NCBI GenBank assembly: GCA_017465565.1
Contig: JAFTWA010000042.1
Location: 30,958 to 94,957 of the forward strand
Length of the DNA stretch: 64,000 nt
DNA from: Tyzzerella sp.
GTDB lineage: Bacteria > Bacillota > Clostridia > Lachnospirales > Lachnospiraceae
Direction: 5' to 3'
The translations under genes and the position numbers were made by a program. This document shows, piece after piece, positions 9,038 to 16,835 of this stretch. The notes under the pieces are model-generated. The model was given only the letters and a program-made list of their open reading frames with translations, was not told the origin of the DNA and did no database searches. How positions within the stretch are numbered: position 1 is the stretch's first letter; each line of letters starts with the position of its first letter.

Positions 9038-10087
9038 ATGAAAGCAGCAGTTGTCTGTGCAAATGAAGATGTACAGTATTTAGACTATGAAGAACCCCAG
9101 GTAAGCCCTGGAATGGTGAAAATAAAAGTGAAAGCTTCTGGTATCTGCGGTTCTGATATTCCAAGAGTATTACATCACGGTGTTCATTTTTACCCGATTG
9201 TACTTGGACATGAATTTTCAGGAGACGTAGTAGAAGTGGGTGAAGGGGTGACAAAAGTAAAAGTAGGAGATAGAGTAACAGGTGCACCTTTACTCCCATG
9301 TTTAAAATGTGATGACTGCCAAAATGGAAATTATTCGCTTTGTAAGCATTATAGCTTTATTGGTTCCAGACAACAGGGGAGCAATGCTGACTATGTTGTG
9401 ATTCCAGAGCGTAATACAGTACCATTTGATAAGAGTATTTCTTATGAACAAGGAGCAATGTTTGAGCCTTCTACAGTTGCGCTTCACGGGTTAATGCAAA
9501 ACGATTATAAAGGCGGAGAATACGTAGCAGTCCTAGGCTGTGGAACCATTGGTATTTTTACCATGCAATGGGCAAAAATCTTAGGTTCCAAAAAAGTGGT
9601 TGTGTTTGATATAAGTGATGAAAGATTAGCACTGGCTACAAAACTTGGTGCAGATGAGGTTGTGAATACATCAAAAGAAGATTTCTTGAAATCAGCTATG
9701 GAAATTACAGGTGGAAAAGGATACGGCTATGTATTTGAAACAGCTGGACAGGTTCCAACAATGCACATGGCCTTTGAATTAGCAGGAAATAAATCCCATG
9801 TATGTTTCATTGGAACACCACATGTTGACCTCGCATTTACTCCAAAAATGTGGGAGAATATGAACAGGAAAGAATTTAAATTAACAGGTTCTTGGATGTC
9901 ATACAGTGCTCCATTCCCTGGACGAGAATGGGAATTGACAGCACACTATTTTGCGACAGGCCAGTTGAAATTTGATCCACAATTCATCTTTAAAAAAATA
10001 CCAATGAGTCAGGCGCAGGAAGCATTTCAGATGTTTAAAACACCTGGTTTGGTACAAGGAAGAATATTGCTGGTGAATGAAGACTAA
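9038..10087 (+). CDS. gatD: Galactitol-1-phosphate 5-dehydrogenase-like zinc alcohol dehydrogenase
   Basis: A 349-residue medium-chain zinc dehydrogenase. Catalytic zinc ligands are Cys37 (GICGSD), His58 and Glu59 (LGHEFSG); four structural-zinc cysteines are at 88, 91, 94 and 102; the Rossmann motif is GCGTIG. Several stretches recall E. coli GatD as I remember it: the GSDIPRV..GVHFYPIVLGHEFSG block, PLLPC, FIGSR and GSWMSYSAPFPGREWE. GatD oxidises galactitol 1-phosphate to tagatose 6-phosphate. Related sorbitol/threonine dehydrogenases are the alternatives. It follows the esterase gene by 12 bp with an AGGAGGG site. Confidence 0.8.
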   Translation: MKAAVVCANEDVQYLDYEEPQVSPGMVKIKVKASGICGSDIPRVLHHGVHFYPIVLGHEFSGDVVEVGEGVTKVKVGDRVTGAPLLPCLKCDDCQNGNYSLCKHYSFIGSRQQGSNADYVVIPERNTVPFDKSISYEQGAMFEPSTVALHGLMQNDYKGGEYVAVLGCGTIGIFTMQWAKILGSKKVVVFDISDERLALATKLGADEVVNTSKEDFLKSAMEITGGKGYGYVFETAGQVPTMHMAFELAGNKSHVCFIGTPHVDLAFTPKMWENMNRKEFKLTGSWMSYSAPFPGREWELTAHYFATGQLKFDPQFIFKKIPMSQAQEAFQMFKTPGLVQGRILLVNED

Positions 10088-10098
10088 GGAGGCAGGTT

Positions 10099-11028
10099 AT
10101 GATTTTAACTGTTACACTGAATGCAGCGATTGACAAGCGATATGTGGTAGAGAATTTTAAGGTCGGTGAAGTGAATCGTGTAAAAGAGTGTGTGTACACC
10201 CCAGGTGGAAAGGGGTTAAATGTATCAAAGCCAGCAGCAATTGCCGGTGCAAAAGTAGTAGCCACTGGTTTTGTAGGCGGTCATGCAGGAAATTACATTG
10301 AAAATGAGCTGAAGCCATTTGGAATTGAAAGCGCATTTTACCATATGAAAGAAGAAAGCAGATCTTGTATCAATATATGGGATTCAGTTCAAAAAGTGCA
10401 GACAGAGTTCTTGGAGCCAGGATTTACTGTTTCGAAAGAGGATTTTGAAGGATTCGTAGAAACATTCAAAAAGCTGGTGAAGGATGCTGACGTGGTTGCA
10501 ATGTCCGGAAGTGTTCCAAAAGGGCTTGATGGAGAAGCATATCAGAAACTGATTACCATTGCGAAGGAAGCAGGAAAGAAAGTGATTTTGGATACAAGTG
10601 GTGCGCTTTTGACAGCGGGAATCGAGGCGAAGCCAACGATGATTAAGCCAAACATTGATGAAATTCGCATGTTGACAGGCAGTAGCTGTGATGATTTGAA
10701 CGAAATTGTAGAAGCAGCAAAGAAAATTCATGAAGATGGGGTGGAAATCGTAGCAGTTTCACTTGGTGGAGAAGGGGCTATTGTAGTAAGCGCAGAAGGT
10801 ACTTATCGTGCCATCGTTCCAAAGACGGATGCTGTAAATACAGTTGGATGCGGCGATTCTATGATTGCAGGATTTGCATTGGGACTCAGTGAGGGCTTGT
10901 CCGTTGCTGATACCCTGAAGAAGGCAAGCGCAATTTCAGTAGCTGCAGCTTTGAGAGAAGAAACTGGTTTTTTTATAGTAGAAGATATGGAGAAAATCTT
11001 TCCACAGATAGAGATTGTGAAATGCTAG
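10099..11028 (+). CDS. PfkB kinase, 1-phosphofructokinase / tagatose-6-phosphate kinase type
   Basis: A 309-residue PfkB-family kinase. It begins with the ILTVTLNAAID strand typical of FruK/LacC hexose-phosphate kinases, has the PGGKGLNVS motif 1 near residue 37, and the C-terminal GCGDSMIAGF motif 2 with the catalytic Asp. LacC-type enzymes make tagatose 1,6-bisphosphate and FruK makes fructose 1,6-bisphosphate; either product would feed the aldolase at 5946. It starts 11 bp after the dehydrogenase gene behind AGGAGG. Confidence 0.85.
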   Translation: MILTVTLNAAIDKRYVVENFKVGEVNRVKECVYTPGGKGLNVSKPAAIAGAKVVATGFVGGHAGNYIENELKPFGIESAFYHMKEESRSCINIWDSVQKVQTEFLEPGFTVSKEDFEGFVETFKKLVKDADVVAMSGSVPKGLDGEAYQKLITIAKEAGKKVILDTSGALLTAGIEAKPTMIKPNIDEIRMLTGSSCDDLNEIVEAAKKIHEDGVEIVAVSLGGEGAIVVSAEGTYRAIVPKTDAVNTVGCGDSMIAGFALGLSEGLSVADTLKKASAISVAAALREETGFFIVEDMEKIFPQIEIVKC

Positions 11029-11076
11029 TTTTAGGTGAACATTTGATACAATACAAATAATAGAGAGGATGAAACT

Positions 11077-11973
11077 ATGAAAGTATTATGTTTTGGTTCG
11101 TTAAACATAGATTACACATACAAATTGGACCACTTTGTACAAAAAGGAGAGACTATTTCTTCCGAAAACCTGATTGTATGTAGTGGCGGCAAAGGTCTGA
11201 ATCAGTCCATTGCATTGTCAAAAGCAGGAGCAGATGCTTATCATGCTGGAGCTATTGGAGAAGATGGAAGATTTTTGCTGGAACAATTGGAAGAAGCTGG
11301 TGTAGATACAGAGTGTGTGGCAGTGTTGGCTGACGTAAGAAGCGGCAACGCAATTATTCAAAACGATAAAAGTGGAGATAACTGTATTATTTTGTATGGT
11401 GGTGCAAATCAGGCAATTACGAAAGAACAAGTGGATGATGTCATGCAGCGTTTTGAAAAAGATGATTTTCTTGTTCTTCAGAACGAGATAAATGAGCTTG
11501 ACTATATTATGAAATGTGCCAGTGAAAAAGGAATGAAGATTGTACTTAATCCGTCACCAATGAACGAAAAAATACTTAGGCTTCCTTTGGAATGTGTGGA
11601 TTATTTCATGGTAAATGAAATTGAAACATCTCAGATACTCGAGAAAGAAAATGTACAAGATATGAGCGGTGTGGAAATGGCAAAAGAATTAAGAGCTAAG
11701 TTTCCAAATGCAGCAATTGTATTGACTATGGGAGAAATGGGTTCTTTATATATGGACTCAAATGAAATAATAGAACAACCTGCTTATAAGGTACAGGCAG
11801 TTGATACAACAGCGGCAGGTGACACTTTTGCAGGATTTTTTATCGGTGGAATTATGAAGGGATTAGAAGTGAAGGATGCAATGAATGAGGCTGCTAAAGC
11901 GTCAGCAATTGCAGTAACCAGACAAGGAGCAGCACCTTCTATTCCAACATGGGAAGAATTAGAAAAGTTTTAA
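11077..11973 (+). CDS. Ribokinase-family (PfkB) sugar kinase
   Basis: A 298-residue PfkB kinase of the ribokinase branch. It has the SLNIDYTY N-terminus, motif 1 CSGGKGLNQSIA near residue 36 and motif 2 DTTAAGDTFAGFF near residue 250. Its sequence is clearly different from the preceding kinase, so the operon has two PfkB enzymes of different specificity. Ribokinase activity is the default expectation. It is the last gene of the operon, separated by 48 bp from the previous one and followed by a terminator. Confidence 0.82.
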   Translation: MKVLCFGSLNIDYTYKLDHFVQKGETISSENLIVCSGGKGLNQSIALSKAGADAYHAGAIGEDGRFLLEQLEEAGVDTECVAVLADVRSGNAIIQNDKSGDNCIILYGGANQAITKEQVDDVMQRFEKDDFLVLQNEINELDYIMKCASEKGMKIVLNPSPMNEKILRLPLECVDYFMVNEIETSQILEKENVQDMSGVEMAKELRAKFPNAAIVLTMGEMGSLYMDSNEIIEQPAYKVQAVDTTAAGDTFAGFFIGGIMKGLEVKDAMNEAAKASAIAVTRQGAAPSIPTWEELEKF

Positions 11974-11990
11974 TTTTATATTGCTGAAAC

Positions 11991-12021
11991 AGAGTGTACA
12001 GAAATGTGCACTCTATTTTTG
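11991..12021 (+). terminator. Intrinsic terminator of the catabolic operon
   Basis: The stem AGAGTGTACA / TGTGCACTCT (11991-12000 with 12005-12014, one G-U pair) closes a GAAA loop and is followed by ATTTTTG. It lies 17 bp after the last kinase stop. Confidence 0.85.
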
Positions 12022-12093
12022 TTCAACAGAATGTGCAGCTACACTTACATCAAATAAAATAGAAATCTTTAAAATATCTGTGCGAAACGTCAG

Positions 12094-12122
12094 TTGACTT
12101 CAATTCTTTTATATGCAATAAT
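12094..12122 (+). promoter_or_regulatory. Sigma-A-like promoter of the HTH-AAA gene
   Basis: TTGACT at 12094-12099 and AATAAT at 12117-12122 are separated by 17 bp. A short dyad (TGTATC..GATACA, 12126-12143) follows about where transcription would start and could be an operator for the XRE domain of the downstream protein. Confidence 0.55.
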
Positions 12123-12163
12123 GATTGTATCGAAGATGATACATTTACAGCGGAGGCGAATTT

Positions 12164-14116
12164 ATGGATTATACATATAATGATAAAAGTAAGGATTTAA
12201 CAATTGAAGAAGAAGCAAAGCAGATGAATGATGAAATTGTGGATCGATTAATTGCTTATCGAAAGCATTTAAAACTAACACAGCAGGATATTGCAGATGC
12301 AACAGGAATACAGAGAGCCAATATTGCCAGGATAGAGAGCAAAAAAAGTATGGTTTCGTTAGAAAGCCTCAAAAAATATGCAAGAAGTCTTGGCTTTGAA
12401 CTGCGATTTGAAATGGTGAAGCCAGAGAACGCGGATAAAAAACTTCCTTTACCGATTGGCTGTTCGGATTTTCGCAGAGTTTGTACACAGTATTGTTATG
12501 TGGATAAAACGCTGCTTATTAAAGATATTTTGGATGAGAATATTACCGTGTCTTTGTTTACCAGACCGCGCCGATTTGGGAAGACTTTAAATATGGATAT
12601 GGTCCGTGTATTCTTTGAGAAAACAGATATGGATACCTCTGTTTATTTTATGGATAAAAAAATCTGGAAATGCGGAGAAGTATACCAAGAACATCAAGGA
12701 AAGTATCCGGTTATATTCTTAACGTTTAAAGATGTAAAATTTACGACTTGGGAAGAGAATGTTGCTTACCTGAAGTTTGTCTTTGCAACAGAGTTTAATA
12801 GACATCCAGAATTATTTGATAGTTGTATGTGCAATTCGTTCGAGAAAAAATATTTTGCCAGAGTTGCTTCGGGGGAGGCTTCCGAGATGGATTTGACACA
12901 GGCATTATTTTATTTGACGCAGATGCTTGATAAGCATCACAAAGTTGCACCGATTATTATTATTGATGAGTATGATAGTCCGGTTCAACAGGGATACATG
13001 AAAGGCTATTATGACCAAGCCATTTCTTTTGTACGAAGTCTGTTTTCAGGTGGATTTAAAGATAATCCACATTTGAGTTATGGGTTTATGACCGGGATAC
13101 TGCGTGTTGCAAAAGAAAGTATTTTTAGTGGACTCAATAATCTAAAGGTGAATTCAATTTTAGAAAATGATTATAGTCAGTATTTCGGATTTACACCAGA
13201 GGAAGTGCGAGAGATGGCTGAATATTATGGTGTGCATGAAAAATACGAAGAGATTTGTAAGTGGTATGATGGTTACCGATTTGGAGAGAGTCATATTTTT
13301 AATCCATGGTCAGTTATCGGATATTTTAATAGCAAATGTACGCCAAAGCCATTCTGGGTATCGACGAGCAGCAATGATATCATAGGTGAAGTTATGGAAA
13401 ATGCTACAGACGAGATTCGTGAAAATCTATATCTATTGTTGCAAGGTGAGTCTATTTGCACATCAGGCGATACAAGTGTGATTTATCCGAACATCAAAAA
13501 GGATTCGGACTCTGTGTTTAGCTTTTTGCTGGTGGCAGGATATTTAAAAATTGTGGAAATTACTGAATTGTGGAATGGGGAAGTTGTATATAAAGTGGCC
13601 GTTCCGAATATGGAGATTTCCGCTATTTACAGAAAAGAGATTCTTTCAAAGTTAACAGATGTGATTCCATACTCTACAGGAAAGGCAATACAGGAAGCAA
13701 TATATCGAAGTGATGTGGATGATTTGCAAAAACAGTTACAAAAACTTCTTATCCAGTCAGTAAGTTATAACGATGCTGCCAATGAAAGTTTTTATCATGG
13801 ATTTATGCTAGGGCTTTGTGCTATGTTGGATAGTGTATACTATTTGTCATCCAATCGAGAGGCAGGCGAAGGTAGATTTGATATTCAACTCATGCCACGA
13901 AAGAAAGAATTACCAGGTGTTTTGATTGAATTAAAGTCGGGGAAGAAATGTACAAAAGAAAAACTTGTTGAATTGGCAAATGAGGCTCTAAGGCAGACAG
14001 AACTCCGTAAGTATGACGAAGGCATGATAATGCAAGGCATTAGAGAAATAGTAAGATATGGAGTGGCATTTTGTGGGAAGAAAGTAGAAATTGTTATGAA
14101 AGTAGGAGATTCTTAA
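12164..14116 (+). CDS. XRE helix-turn-helix / AAA-ATPase-like / PD-(D/E)XK nuclease fusion
   Basis: A 650-residue protein in three parts. Residues about 24-85 form an XRE helix-turn-helix (LTQQDIADATGIQRANIARIES). Residues about 95-400 are an AAA-ATPase-like domain (the type found with PDDEXK_9): it has a Walker A variant RPRRFGKT near 135-140, Walker B IIIIDEYD near 266-272, and the conserved YDGYRFG segment. Residues about 565-645 form a PD-(D/E)XK nuclease-like domain: GRFDIQLMP followed by VLIELKSGK supplies the D...ExK residues. Such ATPase-nuclease proteins are abundant in gut anaerobes, often in many copies, and their role is unsettled; defence or mobile-element activity has been suggested. 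The fused N-terminal DNA-binding domain is unusual and suggests self-regulation or sequence targeting. It is flanked by its own promoter and not part of an evident operon. Confidence 0.82.
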   Translation: MDYTYNDKSKDLTIEEEAKQMNDEIVDRLIAYRKHLKLTQQDIADATGIQRANIARIESKKSMVSLESLKKYARSLGFELRFEMVKPENADKKLPLPIGCSDFRRVCTQYCYVDKTLLIKDILDENITVSLFTRPRRFGKTLNMDMVRVFFEKTDMDTSVYFMDKKIWKCGEVYQEHQGKYPVIFLTFKDVKFTTWEENVAYLKFVFATEFNRHPELFDSCMCNSFEKKYFARVASGEASEMDLTQALFYLTQMLDKHHKVAPIIIIDEYDSPVQQGYMKGYYDQAISFVRSLFSGGFKDNPHLSYGFMTGILRVAKESIFSGLNNLKVNSILENDYSQYFGFTPEEVREMAEYYGVHEKYEEICKWYDGYRFGESHIFNPWSVIGYFNSKCTPKPFWVSTSSNDIIGEVMENATDEIRENLYLLLQGESICTSGDTSVIYPNIKKDSDSVFSFLLVAGYLKIVEITELWNGEVVYKVAVPNMEISAIYRKEILSKLTDVIPYSTGKAIQEAIYRSDVDDLQKQLQKLLIQSVSYNDAANESFYHGFMLGLCAMLDSVYYLSSNREAGEGRFDIQLMPRKKELPGVLIELKSGKKCTKEKLVELANEALRQTELRKYDEGMIMQGIREIVRYGVAFCGKKVEIVMKVGDS

Positions 14117-14124
14117 TAGCAGTA

Positions 14125-14182
14125 TTGACAAGTTGGTCTATTAATGATAGACTAAAGAAAAAGTGGTCTATAGCAAATAGAC
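14125..14182 (+). promoter_or_regulatory. Promoter with twin BlaI-type operators
   Basis: TTGACA (14125-14130) and TAGACT (14148-14153) are 17 bp apart. Two perfect dyads with the same half-site, GTCTAT-N5-ATAGAC, lie at 14136-14152 and 14166-14182, with centres 30 bp apart (about three helical turns). The first covers the spacer and -10, the second lies near or just past the start of transcription. This is the layout expected for repression by the BlaI-family dimer encoded next. Confidence 0.8.
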
Positions 14183-14202
14183 TATAATTGGAGGTGGATG
14201 TT

Positions 14203-14565
14203 ATGAGTGAAATGAAACTTGGAATTGTAGAATCTCATTTCGCGGATATTATTTGGGATAATGAACCATTATCTTCTGGGGAATTAGTTAAATTATGTGA
14301 AGAACGTTTGCAGTGGAAAAAATCCACTACATACACGGTGCTAAAGAAGCTGTGTGAAAGAGGAATCTTTCAGAATGAAAATGGAACCGTAACATCACAG
14401 ATTTCAAAATCAGAGTTCTACGCGTTGCAGAGTGAACAGTTTGTAGAAGAGACATTTGAAGGCTCGCTTCCTGCGTTTATTGCAGCTTTTACTACCAGAA
14501 AACAGTTATCAAAGGAAGAAATCAAAGAAATACGTAGGATGATTGATTCCGTAGGGGAGGAATAG
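14203..14565 (+). CDS. BlaI/MecI/CopY-family transcriptional repressor
   Basis: A 120-residue winged-helix repressor. The N-terminal two thirds has the family pattern, with recognition helix KKSTTYTVLKKLCERG and wing residues after it, and a C-terminal dimerisation helix region (FEGSLPAFIAAF). ATG 14203 follows GGAGGTG by six bases; the in-frame TTG at 14188 overlaps that site. The gene ends two bases before the BlaR1-type gene, the usual repressor/sensor-protease pair. It probably represses its own promoter through the two dyads upstream. Confidence 0.88.
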   Translation: MSEMKLGIVESHFADIIWDNEPLSSGELVKLCEERLQWKKSTTYTVLKKLCERGIFQNENGTVTSQISKSEFYALQSEQFVEETFEGSLPAFIAAFTTRKQLSKEEIKEIRRMIDSVGEE

Positions 14566-14567
14566 CT

Positions 14568-16430
14568 ATGGAAAATATTTTTTTGACAGTTCTAAATTTG
14601 AGCATATCAGCAAGCTGGTTAATTGTTATAGTAATTTTATGTCGGCTAATATTCAAAAAAGCACCGAAAAGTATGCGATATATTTTATGGCTTTTGGTTG
14701 GAATAAGATTAATATGCTCCATCTCTTTAGAAAGTCCATGGAGCATGATTCCAAGCGCGGAAACAGTTCCAGTGGAGATTGTGGATGCGAAGATACCAAA
14801 GATAGAAACTGGGATTGATTCTGTGAATCAAGTTGTGAATCCTATTTTGGCAGAAACAATGGCACAGAATCCAGTGGAGAGTGTCAATCCGATGCAGGTA
14901 GTGATAAGCGTTGCTTCAGTAATCTGGATAATAGGTGTGGCCGCAATGCTTGCATATATCTTCGTCAGTTATCTGCGAGTGAAGAGGAAAACACGTGCCT
15001 CTATTAAATTGAAAGACAAAATTTGGGTATGTGATGATATTACCTCACCGTTTATTTTGGGATTTGTACGGCCACGAATATTTATTCCATCAAATACGAA
15101 CGAGGAAGAAATCCCTTATATTGTTGCACACGAAGAGGAGCATCTGAGATATCGTGATAACTGGTGGAAACCACTTGGATTCCTAATCTTAGCAGTTCAT
15201 TGGTTTAATCCTCTTGTTTGGATTTCCTATGTATTAATGTGCAGAGATATGGAGCTTGCCTGTGACGAACGCGTTATCTGGAGAATGAATTCGGACGAGA
15301 AGAAAAAATATTCAGAAATATTATTATCTTTTGGTGAATTGAAACGTGTTGTGACGACCTGTCCAGTGGCTTTTGGAGAAGTAGGAATTAAGCAGAGAAT
15401 TAAGTCTATTGTAAATTTCAAAAGACCATCTGGGTGGATAATTGCGGCTGCTTTATTGATTTCTGTAGTTATTGGCGTGTGCTTTATGACAAATCCGGAT
15501 GGAATCCTTACTGACAATCTGGCTAAAACGAGTTCTATAATTTCTAACAATAATAGCAATTCACGTACTGCTGAAGATGAGGATTTTATTTATTATTTTT
15601 ATATGCCGACTGTGAAAAAAATGTCTAAAGCAGATAACTCGGTTGAGGATATCTATACATTTGAGGATATTTATACAATTGTCAATGCATTTGAATGTTT
15701 TGGGGACAGGCTGTATTTTCTCACATATAAAGGTGAGTTGATTTCCATGGACAAAAACGGGGAGAATCTTTTAAAAGCCAGATTTTCATTGGATGACTCG
15801 GAAGAACTTTTGGAGTATGATTCACCTACTCCTACACCTTATGTTTTTGGAGATAATCTTTATTTCATACCAAGCGATTTGAGCGCTGCCTATCGTGTGG
15901 ACCCTGATACTCTTGCCCTTAAGCTTGCGGATCCTGGAATAGCATATCAACATATAACATCTGATAAAACGATTTTTATAAAAAAAGCAGAGGATGAAGT
16001 AGGAAGACTTTACGTAAAACCTGACAATGAAGATATGACTTTATTTTCCGCCGAAGATGAAAGTGTAATATTGAATCGTGTAAATTTTACAGATTATTAT
16101 GTTTTTTATATGGCATTTAAATCGAATGATTTTAGTACTCTTTATCTGTATCGGGTTGACCTGGATGGAGAAAATAAGGTTTCAATAAAAGAAGTTGGTG
16201 TGGCTAACAATACTGGTAATATTAAATATGATAATGAGTATATTTATTTAGTTGCTAGTGAAGATGAATACCTAAAAATACATAAGGAAACTTTAGAGGA
16301 AACAAATATAGCATCTATGGTAGATGATGTGAATAAAGTTCATAATCATGAAATTTCCAATGAAAAATTCTTTCATGCATTTTTTGAGTACTATATTGAT
16401 GGTGAAACCGGTGAAAAGGTGGAATTATAA
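14568..16430 (+). CDS. BlaR1/MecR1-type M56 metalloprotease sensor with beta-propeller-like extracellular domain
   Basis: A 620-residue membrane protein. Several N-terminal helices (about 5-25, 35-53, 105-130) precede a cytosolic zinc protease loop with H188EEEH192 followed by LRYRDNWW and the NPLVW..ACDE motif of peptidase M56. A further transmembrane helix lies near 290-310. The extracellular part (about 320-620) is not a penicillin-binding domain: it has no SxxK or KTG motif and instead shows repeated strands such as DRLYFLT, DNLYFIP and EYIYLVA, as in DUF5050 or beta-propeller-like sensors. The signal is therefore probably not a beta-lactam. On sensing, the protease would lead to cleavage of the BlaI-type repressor. 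Confidence 0.82.
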   Translation: MENIFLTVLNLSISASWLIVIVILCRLIFKKAPKSMRYILWLLVGIRLICSISLESPWSMIPSAETVPVEIVDAKIPKIETGIDSVNQVVNPILAETMAQNPVESVNPMQVVISVASVIWIIGVAAMLAYIFVSYLRVKRKTRASIKLKDKIWVCDDITSPFILGFVRPRIFIPSNTNEEEIPYIVAHEEEHLRYRDNWWKPLGFLILAVHWFNPLVWISYVLMCRDMELACDERVIWRMNSDEKKKYSEILLSFGELKRVVTTCPVAFGEVGIKQRIKSIVNFKRPSGWIIAAALLISVVIGVCFMTNPDGILTDNLAKTSSIISNNNSNSRTAEDEDFIYYFYMPTVKKMSKADNSVEDIYTFEDIYTIVNAFECFGDRLYFLTYKGELISMDKNGENLLKARFSLDDSEELLEYDSPTPTPYVFGDNLYFIPSDLSAAYRVDPDTLALKLADPGIAYQHITSDKTIFIKKAEDEVGRLYVKPDNEDMTLFSAEDESVILNRVNFTDYYVFYMAFKSNDFSTLYLYRVDLDGENKVSIKEVGVANNTGNIKYDNEYIYLVASEDEYLKIHKETLEETNIASMVDDVNKVHNHEISNEKFFHAFFEYYIDGETGEKVEL

Positions 16431-16461
16431 GATTTAGGATGCAGAGGTGGTGATTGGATGA

Positions 16462-16593
16462 AGAAACAAATATACCACTGGAGACGAATTGGAAAGTGGG
16501 CAATATGAAGTGGAAATGAAAGATGAATATTTTGAAATTTATCTGGAAGTGCCTGAGCGAGAGTATGACAGCCGAGGTTACCTCATGTTCTAA
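16462..16593 (+). pseudogene. Remnant of a coding region after the BlaR1-type gene
   Basis: Bases 16462-16593 read as 43 codons of protein-like sequence (TGDELESGQYEVEMKDEY...) to a TAA, with no start codon or ribosome binding site in this frame. A plausible start (ATG 16458, after GAGGTGG) is in another frame and stops after 16 codons. This looks like the tail of a gene whose 5' part was lost or frameshifted. Parent family not recognised. Confidence 0.4.
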
Positions 16594-16613
16594 ACAGTTA
16601 AGAGAAATTTAAG

Positions 16614-16642
16614 TTGACATAATTTTTCGGAATTCATATAAT
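16614..16642 (+). promoter_or_regulatory. Perfect-consensus sigma-A promoter of the structured RNA
   Basis: TTGACA at 16614-16619 and TATAAT at 16637-16642 are separated by exactly 17 bp, a full consensus match. Transcription should start near 16649. It drives the RNA region and terminator that precede the PBECR4-like gene. Confidence 0.85.
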
Positions 16643-16648
16643 AATAGT

Positions 16649-16792
16649 AGCAACAGGCAACATGAGTGTCTGTTTAAGCGTAGAAACAAGAGGGTGTACC
16701 GGAATGCATTGTCTTGTGGAGCTTTCAGGAGGGGTTGTGCAGCGATACCTCAAACCGGTGTAGGTAGCGATACCGAAAGAAAATGCAATAGT
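16649..16792 (+). ncRNA. Candidate structured RNA upstream of PBECR4-like nuclease gene
   Basis: About 145 nt between a perfect promoter and an intrinsic terminator contain no ORF but several possible helices: AACAG/CTGTT (16652-16656 with 16670-16674), a GGTA-GCGA-TACC hairpin with GNRA loop (16763-16774), and two crossing pairings, ACCGG 16698-16702 with CCGGT 16755-16759 and TGCATT 16705-16710 with AATGCA 16782-16787, which would form a pseudoknot. The 9-mer AGCGATACC occurs twice (16741 and 16766). I do not recognise a known riboswitch. It could be an RNA antitoxin or a cis-acting leader. Exact ends are estimated. Confidence 0.5.
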
Positions 16793-16817
16793 AACCCTGT
16801 CGCGAGACAGGGTTTTT
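16793..16817 (+). terminator. Intrinsic terminator between RNA and nuclease gene
   Basis: Stem CCCTGTC/GACAGGG (16795-16801 with 16806-16812) around a GCGA tetraloop, followed by five T. It ends 18 bp before the start codon, so read-through would control expression of the gene downstream. Confidence 0.88.
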
Positions 16818-16835
16818 CTATCGGAAAGGAGATAA

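Noticed and set aside
13167-13385. 72-codon ORF inside the AAA-nuclease gene
   Set aside because: Out-of-frame shadow of a clear coding region.
14568-16430. Beta-lactam resistance system
   Set aside because: The sensor has no penicillin-binding motifs and no beta-lactamase or PBP gene lies in the same operon.
16649-16817. Known metabolite riboswitch or T-box
   Set aside because: I recognise no conserved core of a known class, and the gene downstream is not metabolic.
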